NCBI RefSeq assembly: GCF_009857535.1
Contig: NZ_WWCS01000001.1
Location: 476,805-540,804, forward strand
Length of the DNA: 64,000 nt
Reading direction: 5' to 3'
DNA from: Duganella margarita
GTDB lineage: Bacteria; Pseudomonadota; Gammaproteobacteria; Burkholderiales; Burkholderiaceae_D
Under the pieces are notes generated by a model. It was not told the origin of the DNA. It saw only the letters and a list, made by a program, of their open reading frames with translations, and did not search any database. Below are positions 54,977-63,882 of the stretch, piece by piece (within the stretch, counting starts at the first letter, position 1; each line of letters begins with the position of its first letter). The position numbers and the translations under genes are program-made.

Positions 54977-55053
54977 ATTTACAGCTATAAGGCTGTAAAT
55001 AATAAATACAGTTTTTGAGTTGTATTTAAAATTTACAGCTTCTATACTGTAAA
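54977..55053. promoter_or_regulatory. Three evenly spaced HipB-type operators
   Basis: Each has TACAG-N8-CTGTA geometry: 54980-54997, 55007-55024 (right half TTGTA, one mismatch) and 55034-55051. The repeat period is exactly 27 bases. The outer sites have longer arms, TTTACAG and CTGTAAA. The E. coli HipB site is TATCC-N8-GGATA, the same layout with other bases. The second and third sites overlap the -35 and -10 boxes of the hip promoter. Confidence 0.8.
55020..55048 (+). promoter_or_regulatory. Promoter of the hipBA operon
   Basis: TTGTAT (55020-55025), 17 bases and TATACT (55043-55048). hipB starts 26 bases after the -10 box. Both hexamers lie within operator copies, as expected for autoregulation. 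Confidence 0.65.
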
Positions 55054-55074
55054 GACAGATGAAAGGCCCGACCA

Positions 55075-55434
55075 ATGGATTATCCGATTCGAACTTTGCA
55101 GCAGATACGGCCGCTACTCGTCGGCTTCCGAAAGCGGGCAGGCTTGTCACAGGCCGAGGTGGCGGCGTTGCTCGGGGTGACGCAGCAGACTTACGCGAAG
55201 ATTGAGGCGAACCCTACCGCGACCAGCGTGGAACGGTTATTCACAATCCTGCGACTGCTGGGCAGTGAAATCGTATTGGTACAACGTGGTGAGTCAAACG
55301 ACGACATGGCGGTAGATACGGTGCCGGACCCAGCGCAAGCACGGCTACCTCTGCCCGCGCTCAAGTCAAAGAGGGCGAGCGTGGCTGCGCCTTCCAAAGT
55401 GACACCGCCGTCCAAGAAGACGGAGCGCTGGTAG
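55075..55434 (+). CDS. hipB: HipB-like antitoxin, XRE-type repressor
   Basis: This 119-aa protein has a helix-turn-helix at residues about 10-65 (LVGFRKRAGLSQAEVAALLG, then VTQQTYAKIEANPTATSVER). A basic, proline-rich C-terminal tail follows. One base separates its stop from the hipA start, so it is co-expressed with the toxin. As in E. coli, it should bind the operators at 54977-55053 and neutralise the kinase. Confidence 0.9.
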   Translation: MDYPIRTLQQIRPLLVGFRKRAGLSQAEVAALLGVTQQTYAKIEANPTATSVERLFTILRLLGSEIVLVQRGESNDDMAVDTVPDPAQARLPLPALKSKRASVAAPSKVTPPSKKTERW

Positions 55435-55435
55435 C

Positions 55436-56767
55436 ATGGGCCGGCGAGCGCACGCGCAGCGATTGAATATCTGGCTCAACGGCTCGCCGGTTGGTTACTG
55501 GGATGCCTCGGCCGGCGGGAATACGCTGACCTATTTTGATGAGTGGATTGACGATGAGCAGGGCCGTCCGCTCTCGCTTTCCCTGCCTTTCCAACCTGGC
55601 AATGCACCGTATCGCGGCCAGGTGGTGCAAAACTATTTTGATAATCTGCTGCCCGACAGCGATGTCATACGCCGCCGGATCGCGCAGCATTTCAGGACAG
55701 CGGGCACGGAGCCTTATCAGCTGCTGGCCGCTGTCGGACGCGATTGCGTCGGCGCGATTCAGCTGCTGCCGGCAGATGAATCGCCCACCGATCTCTTTTC
55801 GATCAGCAGTGAGCCTTTGGATGACCACGGTGTCGCGACGCTGCTGCGGCACATTTTGTCGGATCGGCCGTTGGGGCAAGGGGACGAGGCGGATGACCTC
55901 CGGTTGTCGATTGCCGGCGCGCAGGAGAAGAGCGCGCTACTGTGGCATGAAGGCCAGTGGCAACGGCCGCTCGGAAGTACGCCGACGACGCACATTCTCA
56001 AGCTACCGCTTGGCCTCGTTGGCGCAATGCAGGCGGACATGCGCACCTCCGTCGAGAATGAATGGCTGTGTTCGCGCATCATGCAGGCATTCGGATTACC
56101 GGTCGCACGCTGCGAGATTATGCATTTCGAGGATATGAAAGTGCTGGCGGTTGAGCGTTTCGACCGCCGGCTGGCGGCAGACAGCAGCTGGATCGTGCGC
56201 CTGCCGCAAGAAGATTTTTGCCAGGCCACTGGCACCTCTCCGCTGCACAAGTACCAAGCGGATGGCGGGCCGGGGATCAGCAAGATCATGGAAATCCTGT
56301 TGGGGTCGGAACAGGCGGAACAAGATCGTTTGAACTTCTTCAAAACTCAGCTGGTGTTCTGGCTGCTGGCGGCCACCGATGGGCATGCGAAGAACTTCAG
56401 CATTTTCCACTTACCCGGAGGCCGCTACCAGGCGACGCCGCTATACGATGTGCTCTCCGCACATCCCATTATCGGGCCGGGCGCGAACAATGTGGCGCCG
56501 CAGAAGGCGAAGCTGGCGATGGCTGTGCGGGGTTCGCAAAACTACTACCACCTTCAGCAGATACAGCGTCGCCACTGGCTGAATCACGCCAAGCTGGTCG
56601 GCCTGGGCGCCGCTGCAGCGGAAGCGGCGATTGCTGACGTGCTCAGTGCCGTTGATGGTGTCGTGGACTCAATCGCTACCGAGATTCCCACCGGGTTCCC
56701 GGCAGATCTGGTTGAGTCGATCCTTCGAGGCTTGGTGCAGCAACGGGATCACTTGGCGCAGATGTAG
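55436..56767 (+). CDS. hipA: HipA-family serine/threonine kinase toxin
   Basis: This 443-aa protein has the HipA N-terminal region (LNIWLNGSPVGYWDASAGGN), the GAQEKSALL loop near residue 160 and the catalytic motif ATDGHAKNFSI near residue 314. The metal-binding segment is TPLYDVLSAHP. All look intact, so the kinase should be active when not bound by HipB. HipA kinases phosphorylate aminoacyl-tRNA synthetases and cause growth arrest. The target here is not known. Confidence 0.92.
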   Translation: MGRRAHAQRLNIWLNGSPVGYWDASAGGNTLTYFDEWIDDEQGRPLSLSLPFQPGNAPYRGQVVQNYFDNLLPDSDVIRRRIAQHFRTAGTEPYQLLAAVGRDCVGAIQLLPADESPTDLFSISSEPLDDHGVATLLRHILSDRPLGQGDEADDLRLSIAGAQEKSALLWHEGQWQRPLGSTPTTHILKLPLGLVGAMQADMRTSVENEWLCSRIMQAFGLPVARCEIMHFEDMKVLAVERFDRRLAADSSWIVRLPQEDFCQATGTSPLHKYQADGGPGISKIMEILLGSEQAEQDRLNFFKTQLVFWLLAATDGHAKNFSIFHLPGGRYQATPLYDVLSAHPIIGPGANNVAPQKAKLAMAVRGSQNYYHLQQIQRRHWLNHAKLVGLGAAAAEAAIADVLSAVDGVVDSIATEIPTGFPADLVESILRGLVQQRDHLAQM

Positions 56768-56902
56768 TTTTGAGGTGGATATCCCTATGCGGAATGTACT
56801 CGCGTATAACCTGTTGAGCTTGACCTCGGGCAGGTTAGACAGGCTGAGTTGCCAAATCGTGGTCCAAAAAGGGGACCTTACTTCGCCGCAAGCGAAGGCG
56901 TA

Positions 56903-56949
56903 AAAAAACCCGGAGATCCCCTATGAAGCAGGCGATTTCCGGGTTTTTT
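56903..56949. terminator. Hairpin terminator between hipA and tRNA-Thr
   Basis: AAAAAACCCGGA (56903-56914) pairs with TCCGGGTTTTTT (56938-56949) around a 23-base loop. The A- and T-runs make it work for either strand: hipA transcripts from the left and the tRNA from the right. Bases 56768-56902 before it show no gene. Confidence 0.75.
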
Positions 56950-56972
56950 CGCTCGTTGTCTACAACGCCATT

Positions 56973-57048
<76 letters not shown>

Positions 57049-57074
57049 GTGACTTTTACGGTGCGAATTATACG

Positions 57075-57569
57075 CTATTTAATACGCGTAAGGGTGGGGC
57101 GGCCGCCCTTTTTGGGTGGGTCGGTGTCGTCGCCGGGCGGGGCTGGCGGCTCGGTTTTGACGTCGGCCGAGGCGCTTGGCACGGCCGATAACACCGGCGC
57201 GACCGGCGCTGCCGGCGCGTCTTCTACTGCGTCCGTGGCCGGCGCCGAAGCCTGGCCCAGTTGCGGTTCGAACGCCATGCCCTGGCCGTTTTCGTTGGCG
57301 TAGATCGCCATCACGTTGTTGACCGGGACGTAGATTTCGCGCGAGACGCCGCCGAAGCGGGCGTGGAAGCGGATGCTGTCGTTGTCCATCTTCAGGCCCG
57401 AGGTGGCGCCGAAGCTGATGTTGAGCACGATTTCGCCCTTCTTCACGTATTCCATCGGCACCGTGGTGCCGGCGTCGACTTTGACCGCGAGGTAGGGGGT
57501 GTAGCCGCTGTCCGTGCACCATTCATAGATGGCGCGCAGCAGGTAGGGCTTGGTTGAGATTTCAGACAT
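57075..57569 (-). CDS. sspB: SspB, ClpXP adaptor protein
   Basis: This 164-aa protein starts at the ATG at 57569. Residues 1-110 form the conserved SspB fold (KPYLLRAIYEWCTDSGYTPY, then YVPVNNVMAIYANENGQGMAF). The unstructured C-terminal tail is rich in Ala, Pro and acidic residues and ends with GGRPTLTRIK, the ClpX-binding tail. It delivers ssrA-tagged proteins to ClpXP. It is downstream of sspA on the same strand. Confidence 0.93.
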   Translation of the reverse strand: MSEISTKPYLLRAIYEWCTDSGYTPYLAVKVDAGTTVPMEYVKKGEIVLNISFGATSGLKMDNDSIRFHARFGGVSREIYVPVNNVMAIYANENGQGMAFEPQLGQASAPATDAVEDAPAAPVAPVLSAVPSASADVKTEPPAPPGDDTDPPKKGGRPTLTRIK

Positions 57570-57658
57570 GGGATTCCAGACTGCGGTAAAGCACGGCGCG
57601 CCGCCCGCCGGGGCCGGCAAACGCGCCGCAGTACTTCGACTAAACGGGTAGCGTCCGA

Positions 57659-58270
57659 TTAACGGCGCATGACCTTTTCCGACGGCGTCAGCGCTTCGAT
57701 GTAGGCCGGACGCGAGAAGATGCGCTCGGCATATTTCATCAGCGGGGCGGCGGTCTTCGACAGTTCGATGCCGTAGTGATCCAGACGCCACAGCAGCGGC
57801 GCCACGGCCACGTCCAGCATCGAGAATTCATCACCCAGCATGTACTTGTTCTTCAGGAACAGCGGTGCCAGCGTGGTCAGGCGGTCGCGGATTTCGGCGC
57901 GCGCCTTGTCGTGGCTCTTGTCGTTGCCCTTGGCGCGTTCGCTTTCCAGCGTGTGCACGTGGACGAACAGTTCTTTTTCGAAGTTGAACAGCATCAAGCG
58001 GGCACGGGCGCGCATCAGCGGATCGGCCGGCATCAGCTGCGGGTGCGGGAAGCGCTCGTCGATGTACTCGTTGATGATGTTCGATTCGTACAGGATCAGT
58101 TCGCGCTCGACCAGAATCGGCACCTGACCATACGGGTTCATGGTCGAGATGTCTTCTGGTTTGTTGAACAGGTCGACATCGCGCACTTCAAAGTCCATGC
58201 CTTTTTCAAACAGGACCAGGCGGCAGCGTTGCGAGAATGGGCAGGTCGTGCCCGAGTAGAGAACCATCAT
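57659..58270 (-). CDS. sspA: SspA, stringent starvation protein A
   Basis: This 203-aa protein has a glutathione-S-transferase fold (MMVLYSGTTCPFSQRCRLVL, then FNKPEDISTMNPYGQVPILV). It has the C-terminal helical half with MLDVAVAPLLWRLDHYGIEL. SspA binds RNA polymerase and affects stationary-phase and stress genes. It precedes sspB on the same strand. The two initial Met codons (58270 and 58267) are alternative starts. Confidence 0.94.
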   Translation of the reverse strand: MMVLYSGTTCPFSQRCRLVLFEKGMDFEVRDVDLFNKPEDISTMNPYGQVPILVERELILYESNIINEYIDERFPHPQLMPADPLMRARARLMLFNFEKELFVHVHTLESERAKGNDKSHDKARAEIRDRLTTLAPLFLKNKYMLGDEFSMLDVAVAPLLWRLDHYGIELSKTAAPLMKYAERIFSRPAYIEALTPSEKVMRR

Positions 58271-58350
58271 GTTTATCGTTCCTTAGAAGAACAAAAGGGG
58301 GTGGGCCGCGAACGGATCACCCCATATCGGCCCGTCAATATGCGGGCTTC

Positions 58351-58378
58351 GCAAAACAAGCGCCGGCCAGCCGGCGCT
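58351..58378 (-). terminator. Terminator of the petABC operon
   Basis: On the minus strand AGCGCCGGC/GCCGGCGCT with a two-base loop is followed by TTGTTTTG. It sits seven bases after the petC stop. Confidence 0.65.
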
Positions 58379-58384
58379 CTCGTC

Positions 58385-59149
58385 TTATTTCACCTCTTTC
58401 CAGAACGACGCATTCAAGCGCCATGCCAGGAAGGCGAACAGGGCCATAAACAATACCACCACGGCACCTAATTTTTTGCGGGTCTGCGCAGCAGGCTCCG
58501 CCATCCACTCCATGTAGCCGACCAGGTCGGCCACGGCGGTGTCAAATTCCAGCTTTTGCAGTTTACCCGGAGTGACCTGCTCAAATCCAGCAAACTGATG
58601 AATCATTTTGCCGTGTTCGTGCGGATCGGGTACTTCTTTCATGACCACTTTCTGCACGCCTTGCAATTCCCACAACACATGCGGCATCGCCACATTGTTG
58701 ACCACCAGGTTGTTCCAGCCGGTCGGGCGGGTGTCGTCCTGGTAGAAGGTGCGCAAATACGTGTACAGGTAGTCGCTGCCGCTGCCGGCGCCCGAGGCCT
58801 TGGCGCGCTGGATCACCGATAAATCCGGCGGCACCACGCCAAACCAGGCTTTGGCGTCGGCCGGCTTCATGGTGGTGGTCATCATTTCCCCCACCTTGTC
58901 GCCGGTAAACAGCAGATTGGCCTTGATTTGCTCCTCGCTCAGGCCCAGGTCTTTCAGGCGGTTGTAGCGCATCGAGGACGCATTATGACAGTTTAAGCAG
59001 TAATTGACGAACAGTTTGGCGCCGTGCTGCAGCGCCGCCATGTTATTCGAGCGGTCCGGCGCCTTGTCGAGCGCCACGCCACCTTCATTGGCCAGCGCCA
59101 GGCCGGGCAAGAGTGCCAGAATGGCAAGCAGTCGTTTCGGGAAGTTCAT
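58385..59149 (-). CDS. petC: Cytochrome c1 of the bc1 complex
   Basis: This 254-aa protein starts at 59149 behind AAGGACAACAC; an upstream extension overlaps petB. It has a signal peptide (cleavage near ALA-NE, residue 20). The haem-binding CLNCH is in NYCLNCHNASSMRYNRLKDL. The distal Met ligand is probably in NNVAMPHVLWE. A C-terminal membrane anchor (VVVLFMALFAFLAWRL) ends the protein. It transfers electrons from the Rieske protein to soluble cytochrome c. Confidence 0.95.
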   Translation of the reverse strand: MNFPKRLLAILALLPGLALANEGGVALDKAPDRSNNMAALQHGAKLFVNYCLNCHNASSMRYNRLKDLGLSEEQIKANLLFTGDKVGEMMTTTMKPADAKAWFGVVPPDLSVIQRAKASGAGSGSDYLYTYLRTFYQDDTRPTGWNNLVVNNVAMPHVLWELQGVQKVVMKEVPDPHEHGKMIHQFAGFEQVTPGKLQKLEFDTAVADLVGYMEWMAEPAAQTRKKLGAVVVLFMALFAFLAWRLNASFWKEVK

Positions 59150-59175
59150 GTGTTGTCCTTTATGTACTTTGGCGG

Positions 59176-60585
59176 TCAGTGGGCGTGGAAGACCACGCGG
59201 TCCGGAACCTTCTTGAACGTGCCCATGGCGCTCCACCATGGCATGAACAGGAAGAAGCTAAAGTACAGCAGGGTGCACACTTGCGAAACGATGGTGCGGG
59301 CGTCGGTCGGCGGCAGCGTGCCGAGGTAGCCCAGGGTCAGGAACGACAGGAAGAACACGGCGTACACATACTTGTGCCAGCTCGGGCGGTAGCGGATCGA
59401 CTTGACCGGCGATTTGTCCAGCCACGGCAGGAAGGCCAGGATCACCACCGAGCCGCCGAAGAACACCACGCCCCAGAACTTGGCGTCCAGCACCTGCGGC
59501 AGCATGCCGATGATGGCCAGCAGCGCGATCACGGCGATGATGATCTTGGTCAGGCTGGCCAGGCGCGACTTGAGCCAGACGAACACCACGTAGGCCGCCA
59601 CGAAGAACATCAGCACCCACATGAAGTCGGCGGTGGTGGCGCGCAGCACCGAGTAGAACGCGGTGAAGTACCAGGTCGGGGCGATGTGCAGCGGGGTTTT
59701 CAGCGAGTCGCCCGGCAGGAAGTTGTTGTACTCGAGGAAGTAGCCGCCCATTTCCGGCGCGAAGAACACCACCGCGCTGAAGATCAGCAGAAACACCGAG
59801 ACGCCGAACAGGTCGTGCACCGTGTAGTACGGGTGCGACGGGATCGAGTCGACCGGGTGGCCGTCCGGGCCCAGGTTCTCTTTGACCTCGATGCCGTCCG
59901 GGTTGCTGGAACCGATTTCGTGCAGCGCGATCAGGTGCGCCGCCACCAGGCCCAGCAGCACCAGCGGGATGGCGATCACGTGGAAGGCGAAGAAGCGGTT
60001 CAGGGTGGCGTCGGACACCACGTAGTCGCCGCGGATCCACAGCGACAAATCCGGGCCGATGAATGGAATCGCGCCGAACAGGTTGACGATCACCTGCGCG
60101 CCCCAGTACGACATCTGGCCCCATGGCAGCAGGTAGCCGAAGAACGCTTCGGCCATCAGGCACAGGAAGATGGCGAAGCCGAACAGCCAGATCAGCTCAC
60201 GCGGCTTGCGGTACGAGCCGTACAGCAGCCCGCGCGTCATGTGCAGGTAGATGATGATGAAGAACGACGAGGCGCCGGTCGAGTGCATATAGCGCACCAG
60301 CCAGCCCCACGGCACTTCGCGCATGATGTATTCGACCGAGCCGAAGGCCAGGTTGGCGTCCGGCTTGTAGTGCATGGTCAGGAAGATGCCGGTGACGATT
60401 TGCAGCACTAGCACCAGCATCGCCAGCGAGCCGAAGATGTACCAGAAATTGAAGTTTTTCGGGGCGTAGTACTTGCCCCATTGGTCGTTCCACAGCTTGG
60501 TCAGCGGAAAGCGGTCATCGACCCAGCCCAGCGCTTTTTGCGCTGCCGGCGCGTCGGCCGGGAATTTTGTCTCCTTGAATGCCAT
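59176..60585 (-). CDS. petB: Cytochrome b of the bc1 complex
   Basis: This 469-aa polytopic protein has the four haem-binding His in two helices, including [20 protein letters not shown] and [20 protein letters not shown]. The Q-site PEWY-like motif appears as PTWYF. It holds the two b haems and the quinol/quinone sites. It starts one base after the petA stop and precedes petC, giving the order petA-petB-petC. Confidence 0.96.
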   Translation of the reverse strand: MAFKETKFPADAPAAQKALGWVDDRFPLTKLWNDQWGKYYAPKNFNFWYIFGSLAMLVLVLQIVTGIFLTMHYKPDANLAFGSVEYIMREVPWGWLVRYMHSTGASSFFIIIYLHMTRGLLYGSYRKPRELIWLFGFAIFLCLMAEAFFGYLLPWGQMSYWGAQVIVNLFGAIPFIGPDLSLWIRGDYVVSDATLNRFFAFHVIAIPLVLLGLVAAHLIALHEIGSSNPDGIEVKENLGPDGHPVDSIPSHPYYTVHDLFGVSVFLLIFSAVVFFAPEMGGYFLEYNNFLPGDSLKTPLHIAPTWYFTAFYSVLRATTADFMWVLMFFVAAYVVFVWLKSRLASLTKIIIAVIALLAIIGMLPQVLDAKFWGVVFFGGSVVILAFLPWLDKSPVKSIRYRPSWHKYVYAVFFLSFLTLGYLGTLPPTDARTIVSQVCTLLYFSFFLFMPWWSAMGTFKKVPDRVVFHAH

Positions 60586-60586
60586 C

Positions 60587-61195
60587 TTATGCCTCGCCTT
60601 TCTCGTCTTTACCGATGACCAGCTTGGTGTCGCTCAAAAACATATAGCGCGGAACTTGCAGATTGTCCGGCGCCGGTTTGTTCTTAAATACACGGCCAGC
60701 CATGTCGAAAGTCGAGCCGTGGCAAGGGCAGAGGAAGCCACCTTCCCAGTCGTCCGGCAGCGAGGGCTGCGGGCCGGGCGTGAACTTGGACGAGGGAGAA
60801 CAGCCCAGGTGGGTACAGATGCCGACCGCCACCATGAGCTCGGGCTTGCGCGAGCGCCATTCGTTGCGGGCGTATTCGGGGGTAAATTCGTCGGGGTTGC
60901 GCTTGGAGTCGGCGTCGGCGACCTTGCCGTCGGTCTTCTTGAGCGACGCGATCATTTCCGGCGTGCGCTTGATGATCCAGACCGGCTTGCCGCGCCATTC
61001 GACGGTTTTCATTTCGCCGGCGTTGAGGGTGGAAATATCCACTTCGACCGGTGCGCCGGCGGCTTTCGCGCGCTCCGACGGCTGGAAGGTGCTTACCAAT
61101 GCTCCGGCGGTGGCCAGACCTACGACACCGCCTGCCGCGCCGGTCGCAACCAGCAATCCGCGACGGCCTGAATCGACCTGCTTTTCGTTACTCAT
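60587..61195 (-). CDS. petA: Rieske iron-sulfur subunit of the bc1 complex
   Basis: This 202-aa protein has a Tat-type signal/anchor ([20 protein letters not shown]). The Rieske ligands are in CTHLGCSP and CPCHGSTFD. It carries the [2Fe-2S] cluster that takes electrons from quinol. First gene of the operon; its promoter lies in the 344-base gap upstream. Confidence 0.96.
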   Translation of the reverse strand: MSNEKQVDSGRRGLLVATGAAGGVVGLATAGALVSTFQPSERAKAAGAPVEVDISTLNAGEMKTVEWRGKPVWIIKRTPEMIASLKKTDGKVADADSKRNPDEFTPEYARNEWRSRKPELMVAVGICTHLGCSPSSKFTPGPQPSLPDDWEGGFLCPCHGSTFDMAGRVFKNKPAPDNLQVPRYMFLSDTKLVIGKDEKGEA

Positions 61196-61539
61196 ACAAA
61201 CCCCAATCAGTCAAAGTGCGAACAAAATCTCGAGAACTGTGTACAAACCTGAAGCTGAAAACTGGATAGCACGAAATCCCGCCACCTTACATGAGAAGGT
61301 ATGCGAGATGCAACTCTTTACACCAACGTTGCTCGATTCCCAAGTTTAGCCAGGTTAACTGCGGTTCCCGGTGCGATGATAGAGGCTGGGGGTATGAGCC
61401 GAAATTGATGTAGGTCAATTTATAGCGTAATTCGGCTTGCAAATGCGTAAACGACAAGCGTGTTTGGAATCCAATTGAAAAAATAGTATGATCCAAGCGC
61501 AGTTTTGTTCACAATTGACCACACAGCGAGGATAAAAAA
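61196..61539. other. Divergent promoter region petABC / mscL
   Basis: 344 bases without a gene. It holds the mscL promoter (61464-61492) and must hold the petABC promoter, which I could not fix. A 69-aa minus-strand frame inside it (61287-61496) has no ribosome site or recognisable content and is not called. Confidence 0.75.
61464..61492 (+). promoter_or_regulatory. Promoter of mscL
   Basis: TTGGAA (61464-61469), 17 bases and TATGAT (61487-61492). mscL starts 48 bases downstream behind GCGAGGATAAAAAA. Confidence 0.65.
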
Positions 61540-61977
61540 ATGGCAATGATGCAGGAATTCAAAGAGTTCGCGATGAAGGGCAATGTGGTCGATCTGGCGG
61601 TCGGCGTGATCATCGGCGGCGCCTTCGGCAAGATCGTCGATTCGCTGGTGGCCGACATCATCATGCCGCCGATCGGCAAGCTGTTCGGCGGGCTGGACTT
61701 CGCCAACTACTACATTCCGCTGAACGGCCAGGCCGCCACCTTGAGCCTGGCGGAAGCAAAGAAACTGGGCGCCGTGTTCGCATACGGGAATTTTGCTACT
61801 ATCCTGTTGAACTTTATCATTCTGGCGTTTGTGATCTTCCAGATGGTGCGCATCATGAACAAGGCGCGCAACCTGGGCATCAAGCGTGACGAGGCGGCCG
61901 CGGCCGCTGTGCCGCCACCACCACCGCCGGAAGATATCGTGCTGCTGCGCGAAATTCGCGATTCCCTGAAAAAATAA
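61540..61977 (+). CDS. mscL: Large-conductance mechanosensitive channel MscL
   Basis: This 145-aa protein has the MscL first helix ([20 protein letters not shown], residues about 14-33) with [12 protein letters not shown] after it. A second membrane segment is near residue 80-105 ([20 protein letters not shown]) and the C-terminal helix is [12 protein letters not shown] run of six Pro at residues about 125-130 lies in the linker. It releases solutes on hypo-osmotic shock. The stop is 36 bases from the protease start. Confidence 0.96.
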   Translation: MAMMQEFKEFAMKGNVVDLAVGVIIGGAFGKIVDSLVADIIMPPIGKLFGGLDFANYYIPLNGQAATLSLAEAKKLGAVFAYGNFATILLNFIILAFVIFQMVRIMNKARNLGIKRDEAAAAAVPPPPPPEDIVLLREIRDSLKK

Positions 61978-62013
61978 TTGAAAGCCGCCCCCCGAGCGGC
62001 AGGCTGGACTACG

Positions 62014-63177
62014 ATGCGACGACTCTGGTTATTGTTTGCGCAAACGGTGACCGTCGTATTGGCACTGTATTTCGTTTACACGGCGGTGGGCCGCGAGCGC
62101 CCGGCGCCGGTGCGCGTGCAGCAAATGGGCAGCACCGACCATCCGGCCGCGATGCTGGAGGCCGGGCCGTCCAAGCCGCCGCTGTCGGCCGGCGGCTCGT
62201 ACCGGGCGGCGGCGGCGCGCGCCATGCCGGCGGTGGTCAACATCATCACCAGCAAGGCGCCCAAGCGCGGCAAGCATCCGCTGCTGCGCGATCCCTTCTT
62301 CAAGAAATTCTTCGACAACCGCGACCGTGACGACGACGACGAGGAGTCCAGCCTGGGCTCGGGCGTGATCGTGTCGGCGCAGGGCTACATCCTGACCAAC
62401 AACCACGTGGTCGAGGGCGCCGACGAAATCGAAGTGGTGCTGGCCGATGGCCGCAAGGCCGCCGCCAAGCTGGTCGGCACCGATCCGGAGACCGACCTGG
62501 CCGTCATCAAGATCAGCCTCGACAAGCTGCCGGTGATCGTGCTGGGGCAGGCCGAGCAGGTCCAGGTGGGCGACGTGGTGCTGGCCATCGGCAATCCGTT
62601 CGGCGTCGGCCAGACAGTGACCATGGGGATTATTTCCGCGCTCGGCCGCAACAACCTGCACATCAACCATTTCGAGAACTTCATCCAGACCGATGCGGCG
62701 ATCAACTTCGGCAACTCGGGCGGGGCGCTGGTGGATGCCGGCGGCAACCTGCTGGGCATCAATTCGGCGATTTATTCGCAAACCGGCGGCTCGGTGGGGA
62801 TCGGCTTTGCGATTCCGGTGTCGACCGCCAAGAACGTGATGGAAGCCATCATCAAGACCGGCCACGTGGTGCGCGGCTGGATCGGCGTGGAAAGCCAGGA
62901 AATCACGCCCGAGCTGGCCGCCAGCTTCGGCCTGCAGCGCCAGAGCGGCGCCATCATCGCCGGCGTGGTGCGCAACGGCCCGGCCGACAAGGGCGGCATC
63001 CGCCCCGGCGACATCCTGCTGTCGGTGGACGGCAAGCCGGTGGCCGACACCAACAGCATGCTCAATCTCATCGCCCAGCTGGCGCCGGGCGGAAAAGCTA
63101 AAATGACGGTCCTGCGGAAGAGCAAAGAAACCACGCTCGACATCACGGTCGGCAAGCGCCCGCCCAATACGAAATAA
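62014..63177 (+). CDS. Periplasmic trypsin-like serine protease, DegS/AlgW/Do family
   Basis: The protein has 387 aa from the ATG at 62014; a TTG at 61978 is less likely. It has an N-terminal membrane anchor (RLWLLFAQTVTVVLALYFVY). The catalytic His is in LTNNHVVEGADE, Asp in ETDLAVIK and Ser in NFGNSGGALV. There is one PDZ domain (residues about 285-380; GWIGVESQEITPELAASFGL). A single PDZ domain and the anchor fit DegS/AlgW, which cleave the anti-sigma factor of the envelope stress response. DegQ cannot be ruled out. Confidence 0.9.
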   Translation: MRRLWLLFAQTVTVVLALYFVYTAVGRERPAPVRVQQMGSTDHPAAMLEAGPSKPPLSAGGSYRAAAARAMPAVVNIITSKAPKRGKHPLLRDPFFKKFFDNRDRDDDDEESSLGSGVIVSAQGYILTNNHVVEGADEIEVVLADGRKAAAKLVGTDPETDLAVIKISLDKLPVIVLGQAEQVQVGDVVLAIGNPFGVGQTVTMGIISALGRNNLHINHFENFIQTDAAINFGNSGGALVDAGGNLLGINSAIYSQTGGSVGIGFAIPVSTAKNVMEAIIKTGHVVRGWIGVESQEITPELAASFGLQRQSGAIIAGVVRNGPADKGGIRPGDILLSVDGKPVADTNSMLNLIAQLAPGGKAKMTVLRKSKETTLDITVGKRPPNTK

Positions 63178-63185
63178 GGACTGTA

Positions 63186-63875
63186 ATGCATCTGCGTGAC
63201 CTGACCCAATACCTGCGCGAACTGGCGGACAACAACAACCGTCCGTGGTTCATCATGAACAAGCCGCGCTACGACATCCTGCGCGAAGAATTCCTGGCCG
63301 TGGTGACGCAGATGATTGCCGAACTAGGCAAGTTTGATCCGCAGGTCAAGTTCAGCAATCCGAAAAAGGCGATGTTCCGCATCAACCGCGACGTCCGCTT
63401 TGCGCACGACAAAAGTCCGTACAAGACGCGTTTTTCGGCGGCGGTGGCGCCCAACGACATGCGCCGTCCCAGCAAGGCGGGCGGGCCGACCTACTACATG
63501 CAGATCGACGGCAGCGGCCGCATGCTGTTCGGCGCCGGCGAATACATGCCGCCGCCGCACCGCCTGAAAGCGCTGCGCCAACACATGGTGGAGGACGCGG
63601 CCGGCTTCCGCAAGGTGCTGAAGAACAAGAAACTGGTGGCGACGTTTGGCGACATCCAGAACGAAGGCAAGCTGATGCGCCCGCCGAAGGGTTTCGATCC
63701 GGAGCATGAGCACATCGAGTACATCAAGCTGAAGAGTTTCTTCATCTGGACCGAGATCGAGCTGCCGCTGAACCAGCCTGAAAAGCTGGTGCCGCTGCTG
63801 GCCGCCGGCCTGAAGGACGCCTACCCGCTGGTGCAGTGGATGCGCGAGGCGAAGGAAGAGCCGGTCGAAGAATAA
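63186..63875 (+). CDS. DUF2461 (TIGR02453) family protein
   Basis: This 229-aa protein begins MHLRDLTQYLRELADNNNRP and includes the family lines KAMFRINRDVRFAHDKSPYK and YYMQIDGSGRMLFGAGEYMP. The family is conserved in bacteria but has no known activity. It has no signal or membrane segment and is probably cytosolic. It follows the protease by eight bases and may share its mRNA. Confidence 0.88.
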   Translation: MHLRDLTQYLRELADNNNRPWFIMNKPRYDILREEFLAVVTQMIAELGKFDPQVKFSNPKKAMFRINRDVRFAHDKSPYKTRFSAAVAPNDMRRPSKAGGPTYYMQIDGSGRMLFGAGEYMPPPHRLKALRQHMVEDAAGFRKVLKNKKLVATFGDIQNEGKLMRPPKGFDPEHEHIEYIKLKSFFIWTEIELPLNQPEKLVPLLAAGLKDAYPLVQWMREAKEEPVEE

Positions 63876-63882
63876 TCCGGGG

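Larger units (their letters stand above)
54782..55074. other. Intergenic region before hipB
   Basis: AT-rich, about 290 bases. It carries the three hip operators (54977-55053) and the hip promoter (55020-55048). Its left part shows no gene. Confidence 0.7.

Noticed and set aside
61287..61496. A 69-aa minus-strand frame between petA and mscL
   Set aside because: No ribosome site, no recognisable content, and it overlaps the mscL promoter.
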